Assembly: GCA_022706625.1 (NCBI GenBank)
Contig: JAKJCD010000048.1
Coordinates: 290-11,255, forward strand
DNA length: 10,966 nucleotides
Source of the DNA: Bacillota bacterium
GTDB lineage: Bacteria > Bacillota > Clostridia > Peptostreptococcales > Anaerovoracaceae
Direction: 5' to 3'
Shown: piece after piece, positions 6,604-10,966 of the stretch
Position numbering within the stretch: position 1 is the first letter of the stretch
Layout of the letters: every line of letters starts with the position of its first letter
Position numbers and translations under genes: made by a program
Notes under the pieces: model-generated
Told to the model about the DNA's origin: nothing
What the model saw: only the letters and a program-made list of their open reading frames with translations
The model's database searches: none

Positions 6604-8721
6604 TTGGTAAAAAACGTGCATACAGACGAATTTGGAGTCTCGCGGGTGATTGAGCCTAAGGTTTCACTTCCACAGCCGGCATGGAAATTGGACAATACGA
6701 TGGTGCTTGGCAGCAATGAACTCCTTGTTGATGTGAAGATATTAAACATCAACAGGGTCAGTTTCAATGAGATCCTTGAAAGCGCAGATTACCGGGAGGA
6801 GAGGATCAAAACCAGGATCCTTGACATAATTGAAGAAAGGGGGAAACTCCACAACCCGGTAACAGGCACCGGCGGGATGCTGTATGGCCGGGTGCTTGCA
6901 ATGGGAGAAAACTACCCAAACAAGTACAATATAAAGGTCAACGATGAAATCATTTCATTGGCATCTCTGTCTTTAACACCTATAAGGGTGGATGAGATCC
7001 TGTCTATAAATTATGAAACCGCTCAGCTTGAGGTCGAAGGAAAGTGCATTCTCTTTGCCAATTCCCCTGTGACAAAGAAACCGGAAGACATTCCTTTAAA
7101 GCTGGCAGTCTACGCTTTGGATGAAGCGGGGGCGCCCTGCCGAACATATAAGATAGTTAAGCAAAACCAGCATGTGCTGATAATCGGAGCTAACGGTAAA
7201 ATAGGGCTGTTATGTACTTATGCCGCAAAGGACAAGCTTGCCGGGACCGGCCGGATTACCGGCCTCGTAAAAAGCAAGGAAAGCAAAAAACAGCTGGAAA
7301 GGTATGGCGCCTTTGATGAAGTCATAGTTATGGATGCCGCAAACCTCAAAGACTTTTACGGCCGGAATAACGATAATATAGAAAAATACGACATCGTGAT
7401 AGACTGCGTGAATTCGTTAAACACTGAAATGGCAAGCCTGCTGGCAGTCAAGAATAAAGGCATAATATTCTTTGCTTCTCTCAGCAGCGATTATAAAATG
7501 ACGTCTCTGACAGCTGAAGGGATAGGTAAGGAGGTAGAAATAATACCTTACACCGGATATCTTGAAGGGCATGCAGATTATTCTCTCAACATGATAAGGC
7601 ATTATGAAGATCTGTTCGAGCTTCTGCGTTTTCGCTGCGAAAAGGAACATAGGCATGGGGAGATCCATTATAAGCATAGTGTTAAAAAAACTATCGAAGG
7701 CTCCGCTCTGACAGAAAAGTATATTTATGCCGGGGAAGAATCGGGAAGAGTTTTACAGAAGGCCCTCAGGGTCTCGGAGTATAATTCCAATGTTTTGATC
7801 TATGGCGAATCAGGGGTGGGCAAGGAGATAATTGCCAAGATAATACATCAAAACAGCACGCGTAAAAGTTTTCCGATCATCAAAATAAACTGTGCCTCCA
7901 TACCGGAAAATCTTCTCGAATCCGAACTCTTCGGATACGAGAAAGGCTCCTTTACCGGGGCCAGCACATCAGGAAAGATCGGCCTTTGGGAGGCTGCCCA
8001 AAACGGGACGCTGTTCCTGGATGAAGTCGCTGAGCTTTCTATGAACTTTCAGGCAAAGCTGCTTCGGGCGATACAGGAAAAGGAAATCATCCGTGTGGGG
8101 GGCATCTCGCCTATAAAAGTAGACGTGAGGATAATAGCCGCAACCAATAAAAACCTGGAGTCTTTGATGCGCCAGGGCTTGTTCAGAGAGGACCTTTACT
8201 ACAGGCTCAATGTATTCCCGATAACGATATCGCCTCTCAGACAGCGAAAAGAGGATATCATTCCTTTGGTTCGCTGGTTTATCGCAAGGTATAACAAAGA
8301 GTTCTGCACATTGAAAAGGATAACAAGGCAGGCAGAAGTACAGCTTTCGAGCTATCCTTTCATGGGAAATGTTCGGGAACTGCAGAATCTGATCCAAAGG
8401 CTGATCATAAATTCTGAAAAGGATATCATTGGAGTGAAAGATGTCATAGCCGCCACATCTTTTGAAATTTGTAAGGAAAATACGTTACCAGTAAGTATGC
8501 CGGATTCCGGCCGTCGTCAGGATATAGACCCGGCAGCACTGCAGAGCCGGTCATCACTTAAGGATATGATCAAGGAGACAGAGGAAGCAGTTTTCAGAGA
8601 ATACAAACGGAAATATGGTTCGACCAGGCGGATTGCCAAAGTACTTGGTATCAGCCAATCATCAGTGGCAAGAAAGCTCAAGCAGTACGGCTTAAACTCA
8701 AGTGAGTCATTTTTGGATTGA
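6604..8721 (+). CDS. Sigma54 activator fused to an N-terminal 3,5-diaminohexanoate dehydrogenase-like domain
   Basis: Transcription activator for sigma54 RNA polymerase, 705 residues. Residues 1-345 resemble L-erythro-3,5-diaminohexanoate dehydrogenase (Kdd) of lysine fermentation: RVIEPKVSLPQPAWKLDN (14-31), HNPVTGTGGML (83-93), SLSLTPIRVDEI (121-132), AGAPCRTYKIVK (175-186), Rossmann loop GANGKIG (195-201) and GYLEGHADYSLNMI (318-331). The AAA+ domain (~365-605) has Walker A GESGVGKE (401-408), GSFTGA (448-453, the sigma54-contact loop), Walker B TLFLDEVAEL (469-478), AATN (512-515) and GNVRELQN (588-595). The Fis-type HTH is at about 672-697 (RRIAKVLGISQSSVARKLK). There is no receiver or PAS domain, so the Kdd-like part is probably the sensor. 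Start: TTG 6604 after GAGGA; GTG 6616 is possible. It probably activates the adjacent TRAP operon. Confidence 0.9.
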   Translation: MVKNVHTDEFGVSRVIEPKVSLPQPAWKLDNTMVLGSNELLVDVKILNINRVSFNEILESADYREERIKTRILDIIEERGKLHNPVTGTGGMLYGRVLAMGENYPNKYNIKVNDEIISLASLSLTPIRVDEILSINYETAQLEVEGKCILFANSPVTKKPEDIPLKLAVYALDEAGAPCRTYKIVKQNQHVLIIGANGKIGLLCTYAAKDKLAGTGRITGLVKSKESKKQLERYGAFDEVIVMDAANLKDFYGRNNDNIEKYDIVIDCVNSLNTEMASLLAVKNKGIIFFASLSSDYKMTSLTAEGIGKEVEIIPYTGYLEGHADYSLNMIRHYEDLFELLRFRCEKEHRHGEIHYKHSVKKTIEGSALTEKYIYAGEESGRVLQKALRVSEYNSNVLIYGESGVGKEIIAKIIHQNSTRKSFPIIKINCASIPENLLESELFGYEKGSFTGASTSGKIGLWEAAQNGTLFLDEVAELSMNFQAKLLRAIQEKEIIRVGGISPIKVDVRIIAATNKNLESLMRQGLFREDLYYRLNVFPITISPLRQRKEDIIPLVRWFIARYNKEFCTLKRITRQAEVQLSSYPFMGNVRELQNLIQRLIINSEKDIIGVKDVIAATSFEICKENTLPVSMPDSGRRQDIDPAALQSRSSLKDMIKETEEAVFREYKRKYGSTRRIAKVLGISQSSVARKLKQYGLNSSESFLD
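8701..8710 (+). promoter_or_regulatory. Extra AGTGAGTCAT box in the end of the activator gene
   Basis: The same ten bases as in the dyad at 8789-8833 occur inside the last codons of the regulator gene, preceded by ACTCA (8696-8700), which makes a small dyad ACTCA-AG-TGAGT. It may be a distal activator site for the TRAP promoter about 170 bp downstream. Confidence 0.3.
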
Positions 8722-8788
8722 ATAATGAACATAACAGGCAGATAGAGTAAGATATTGCAACGTTTAGAGCAAATTTGAGCCGAATTGG

Positions 8789-8833
8789 ATAGTGAGTCAT
8801 ATATTCATCAGCGACTAATATATGACTCACTAT
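8789..8833. promoter_or_regulatory. 16-bp inverted repeat with TGAGTCA boxes: candidate activator site, possibly also terminator
   Basis: Perfect 16-bp arms ATAGTGAGTCATATAT (8789-8804) and ATATATGACTCACTAT (8818-8833) with a 13-base centre. The TGAGTCA/TGACTCA boxes are 30 bp apart centre to centre, close to three helical turns. The dyad centre is about 87 bp upstream of the start predicted from the sigma54 promoter, the usual enhancer distance. TTTGTTTT (8833-8840) follows, so the RNA hairpin could also end the regulator transcript. Confidence 0.55.
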
Positions 8834-8869
8834 TTGTTTTAAAACCCACTAAATTCAATATAAACCTTC

Positions 8870-8886
8870 TTGGCATATAAATTGCT
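8870..8886 (+). promoter_or_regulatory. Sigma54 (-24/-12) promoter of the TRAP transporter operon
   Basis: TTGGCAT (8870-8876), five bases, TTGCT (8882-8886), with GG and GC exactly 10 bp apart. Only the last base of the -24 box departs from TGGCAC. It lies between the sigma54 activator gene and dctP, pointing towards dctP, with a start near 8898 and a leader of about 135 nt. Confidence 0.75.
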
Positions 8887-8982
8887 TTAAATATTACAAT
8901 GAGCCTTTTGAGGCGTCTGAGTGGAAACAGGCAATACAACGCATAATAGTTGCGAAGCCCAAAGCCCTCATAACTGCGATAT

Positions 8983-8997
8983 GCAATGACACATTGC
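8983..8997 (+). other. Small stem-loop in the dctP leader
   Basis: GCAATG (8983-8988), ACA, CATTGC (8992-8997), extendable through ATA/TAT with one bulged base. It ends about 25 nt before the dctP ribosome binding site and could affect translation or mRNA stability; no function is shown. Confidence 0.3.
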
Positions 8998-9033
8998 TAT
9001 ATGGTTATTTCATAAGAGTGAGAGGAGAAAATC

Positions 9034-10068
9034 ATGAAAATGAAAAAGGTATTGGTGCTGGTATTGATTATTGCGATGGTGGGGTCGCTGACATTCGGCT
9101 GCGCAAGAGGCGGCGGAGGCGGCGGCGAGGTGTCCGACGACAGTCCCATCGTCATCAAAGTCGGGCATACCGATACATCCGCAAGATCCACAAACGAAAG
9201 CATTTTGTGGCTTGCAGACTACATGAATGAAAAAACAGACGGCAGAGTAATAGTTGAAGCTTATCCTGACGGGCAGTTGGGCGATGATCCTGAGATGTGT
9301 AAAGGTCTTCTGCTGGGGACCAATCAGGTCTACTTCGGGCTATGCGGAGTACTGGGCGGCATCGTCGGACCAAAGCTTGATATCCTTGACCTGCCCTTCC
9401 TGTACAATTCTTATGATGAATGGGAAAAGGGCAGCTTTGAAAAAGGAGGTCTCGACATCTACAACGAATTGCTCGAGGGATCCGGTTATACGGTAGTTGA
9501 CTTCATGTACAACGGCATGATGAACCTGTGCAGCTCAAAGAAGGTCTATCACAATTCTGCGGACATGGCCGGTTATAAAGTCCGCGTCACAGCAAGCGAA
9601 CTCAACGTAAAAATATTCAAAGCACTGGGCGCCAACCCCACACCTATGGCATGGGGCGAGGTTTATACTTCTGTAGTACAAGGTGCCATTGACGGTCTTA
9701 CCCACTCCCTGGGCGTATTCAACGATTTTGCTTTCTATGAGTATGCGCCGTACATAACGCTGTCTGAGCATCAAAGCTCTCCGTACACCGTCGTTATGTC
9801 TACTGATTATCTTGAATCGCTTCCTGAGGACATCCGCGATATATTCCTTGACGGGCTTCACCAGGCATGCGCAATGCAAAGGGAGGCGGAGCGAGAGTTA
9901 GAAATCTCCTATGTGAAAGATTTCGAAGCTAAGGGCGCAACGGTATATACAAATACCATTGAGGAAAAGGCTGCTTTCTACGAACTCTGCAAGGACATTT
10001 ATTCAGCTCAGAGAGAAGTCACCGGCGCCGATGTGTTTGACAGATTCCTTGCAACAGCAGGTAAATAG
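9034..10068 (+). CDS. dctP: TRAP transporter substrate-binding lipoprotein (DctP family)
   Basis: Extracytoplasmic solute receptor of a TRAP transporter, 344 residues, anchored outside the membrane as a lipoprotein: basic MKMKK start, hydrophobic segment, lipobox LTFGC with Cys23, then a glycine-rich linker (26-31). The DctP fold shows in KVGHTDTSARSTNESILWLADYM (family start of the mature domain), DLPFLYNSYDEW (119-130), GYKVRV (180-185), where Arg184 is the expected carboxylate-binding arginine, and PMAWGEVYTSVVQGAIDG (204-221). After this, GLTHSLG replaces the common GQENP-type sequence, so the ligand may differ from C4-dicarboxylates. GAGGAG about 8 nt before the ATG supports the start. 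It is first in the operon, behind a sigma54 promoter next to the Kdd-like activator, so its ligand may be related to what that activator senses (inference). Confidence 0.93.
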   Translation: MKMKKVLVLVLIIAMVGSLTFGCARGGGGGGEVSDDSPIVIKVGHTDTSARSTNESILWLADYMNEKTDGRVIVEAYPDGQLGDDPEMCKGLLLGTNQVYFGLCGVLGGIVGPKLDILDLPFLYNSYDEWEKGSFEKGGLDIYNELLEGSGYTVVDFMYNGMMNLCSSKKVYHNSADMAGYKVRVTASELNVKIFKALGANPTPMAWGEVYTSVVQGAIDGLTHSLGVFNDFAFYEYAPYITLSEHQSSPYTVVMSTDYLESLPEDIRDIFLDGLHQACAMQREAERELEISYVKDFEAKGATVYTNTIEEKAAFYELCKDIYSAQREVTGADVFDRFLATAGK

Positions 10069-10123
10069 ACCATTTAACAAAGCGTTTTGATTGATCATTT
10101 TCTTGACTTAAAGATTTGAATAG

Positions 10124-10170
10124 CTTAATGCATAGGGGTTGGGCATTCTGCCCGACCCGTATGCATTAAG
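10124..10170 (+). other. Long intercistronic stem-loop between dctP and dctQ
   Basis: CTTAATGCATA (10124-10134) pairs with TATGCATTAAG (10160-10170). After one mismatch the stem goes on with 10 more pairs (GGGTTGGGCA with TGCCCGACCC, one G-T pair) closed by a TTC loop. No T-run follows, so it is not a standard terminator. Such structures after binding-protein genes usually protect the upstream mRNA and keep receptor levels above membrane-subunit levels. Confidence 0.7.
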
Positions 10171-10244
10171 AACGCAGCATTTCAAGAATAATAAACGGGG
10201 CCGAGCAGCCGGCTTGTTTGGAAATAATGAGACAGGAGGAAAAG

Positions 10245-10760
10245 ATGGGAAAGAACCGAATCGGTTTTATATACAATCACCTTGAAGAGATCATCCTTGT
10301 CGCAATGTTTGCGGTCATGGTCGCGGTCATATTTATTCAGGTAATAATGCGGTATGTCTTCAACAACTCCCTTTCCTGGTCGGAAGAGCTCGGGCGGTTT
10401 ATGTTTGAGTGGCTCACCTGGATCGGGATGAGTATCGGGGCAAAAAAGGGCCAGCATATCAAGATCACGATGCTGGTGGATAAATTTCCTTTTAGACTTG
10501 CCCAGGCAGCAAATATATTATCTGAAATCATAGTTATCGTCATATGCGGCCTGACTATGATATACGGCGTAGAATTGGCCCGGATGTTTGCAGGAGCACT
10601 TTTTACCAGCATGAAGATAAGCCTTGCCTGGGGCTATGCATCGGTTGTTGTGGGTTGCGGTCTGATGATAATGCGTTCGGTCATATCGGCGGTTCGGTCG
10701 ATAAAGGCTCTTAAAGATGGTGAACTCCCTGAAATAGCTGAAGGAGGAGGTGTTGCTTAA
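10245..10760 (+). CDS. dctQ: TRAP transporter small membrane subunit (DctQ family)
   Basis: Small integral membrane subunit of the TRAP transporter, 171 residues with four hydrophobic segments (about 14-36, 49-66, 91-112, 127-150). The DctQ signature is present: MRYVFNNSLSWSEELGRF (35-52) followed by WLTWIGMSIGAKKGQHIKI (56-74). The ATG at 10245 is chosen because AGGAGG (10234-10239) stands 5 nt upstream; a TTG nine codons earlier has no binding site. The C-terminal Glu-Gly-Gly-Gly-Val is encoded by the GGAGGAGG that serves as ribosome binding site for dctM, and the stop codon overlaps the dctM start by one base. It works with DctM as the permease fed by DctP. Confidence 0.93.
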   Translation: MGKNRIGFIYNHLEEIILVAMFAVMVAVIFIQVIMRYVFNNSLSWSEELGRFMFEWLTWIGMSIGAKKGQHIKITMLVDKFPFRLAQAANILSEIIVIVICGLTMIYGVELARMFAGALFTSMKISLAWGYASVVVGCGLMIMRSVISAVRSIKALKDGELPEIAEGGGVA

Positions 10761-10966
10761 TGGGTACGGCAGTATTATTCGTCGTATTATTTGCCATGCT
10801 CTTCCTGGGTGTCCCCGTGGGTTTTGCCATAGGCGGAGCAACAATGGTCGCAATGTACTTCTTTACCAATATGAACATGGTCACTGTGGCACAGTTTTGT
10901 TACAGCGGGATCAACTCATTTACTGTAATGGCGATTCCATTCTTCCTGCTGGCGGGGGTAATAATG
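10760..10966 (+). CDS. dctM: TRAP transporter large membrane subunit (DctM family), cut by window edge
   Basis: First 69 codons of the large permease subunit; the full family length is about 425 residues. The N-terminus reads as a typical DctM: a hydrophobic first segment with FLGVPVGFAIGGA (15-27), then SGINSFTVMAIPFFLLAGVIM (49-69), the conserved entry into the second segment. The start overlaps the dctQ stop (TAATG), with AAGGAGGAGG (10741-10750) 9 nt upstream, so translation is coupled. The rest lies beyond the window. Confidence 0.93.
   Translation, partial: MGTAVLFVVLFAMLFLGVPVGFAIGGATMVAMYFFTNMNMVTVAQFCYSGINSFTVMAIPFFLLAGVIM

Noticed and set aside
7945..7962. GSFTGA instead of GAFTGA in the activator as a sign of lost sigma54 contact
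   Set aside because: Ala-to-Ser at this position occurs in functional activators, and all other AAA+ motifs are intact.
10218..10244. Upstream TTG start for dctQ
   Set aside because: There is no binding site before it, and the AGGAGG at 10234-10239 is placed exactly for the ATG at 10245.

Overview
The window looks like chromosomal DNA from an anaerobic, amino-acid- and sugar-acid-using Bacillota bacterium, probably class Clostridia. The grounds are moderate GC, strong AGGAGG ribosome binding sites, a TRAP transporter, a sigma54 activator, and an N-terminal domain resembling an enzyme of clostridial lysine fermentation. The species cannot be named from the sequence. The window is cut inside a gene at both ends.

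Left part (1-2885): a DeoR-family repressor gene (minus strand, C-terminus off the left edge) diverges from an operon for salvage of 5-deoxyribose or 5-methylthioribose phosphates. The operon has a class II aldolase and an MtnA-type aldose-1-phosphate isomerase. Between them lies a 48-codon relic of methylthioribose kinase (mtnK) that keeps only the catalytic core. The kinase has been lost, but its remnant still overlaps the aldolase stop and ends at the mtnA ribosome binding site.

Middle part (2886-5640): an acetamidase/formamidase gene and an APC-family amino acid/polyamine-type permease gene form an operon closed by a textbook terminator. In front of it are a near-perfect sigma54 promoter, two upstream dyads sharing TGCA-N6-TGCA, and a separate good sigma-A promoter.

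Gene-poor part (5640-6600): about 0.9 kb without a credible gene. It holds an IS256-like end, a 103-bp element bounded by inverted repeats, and a degenerate two-copy tandem repeat of about 125 bp with eight GCAACG/CGTTGC boxes in strictly alternating orientation.

Right part (6600-10966): a 705-residue regulator whose first ~345 residues look like L-erythro-3,5-diaminohexanoate dehydrogenase (Kdd), fused to a sigma54 AAA+ activator domain and a Fis-type HTH. Directly downstream is a TRAP transporter operon (dctP, dctQ, dctM; dctM runs off the window) with its own sigma54 promoter and TGAGTCA dyads. The likely logic, which is inference, is that the Kdd-like domain senses an amino-acid-derived metabolite or NAD(P)-bound state and switches on import through the TRAP system. 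It may also control the amidase/permease operon, which is the other sigma54 promoter in view. The fusion and its two flanking sigma54 promoters are the most unusual part of the window.
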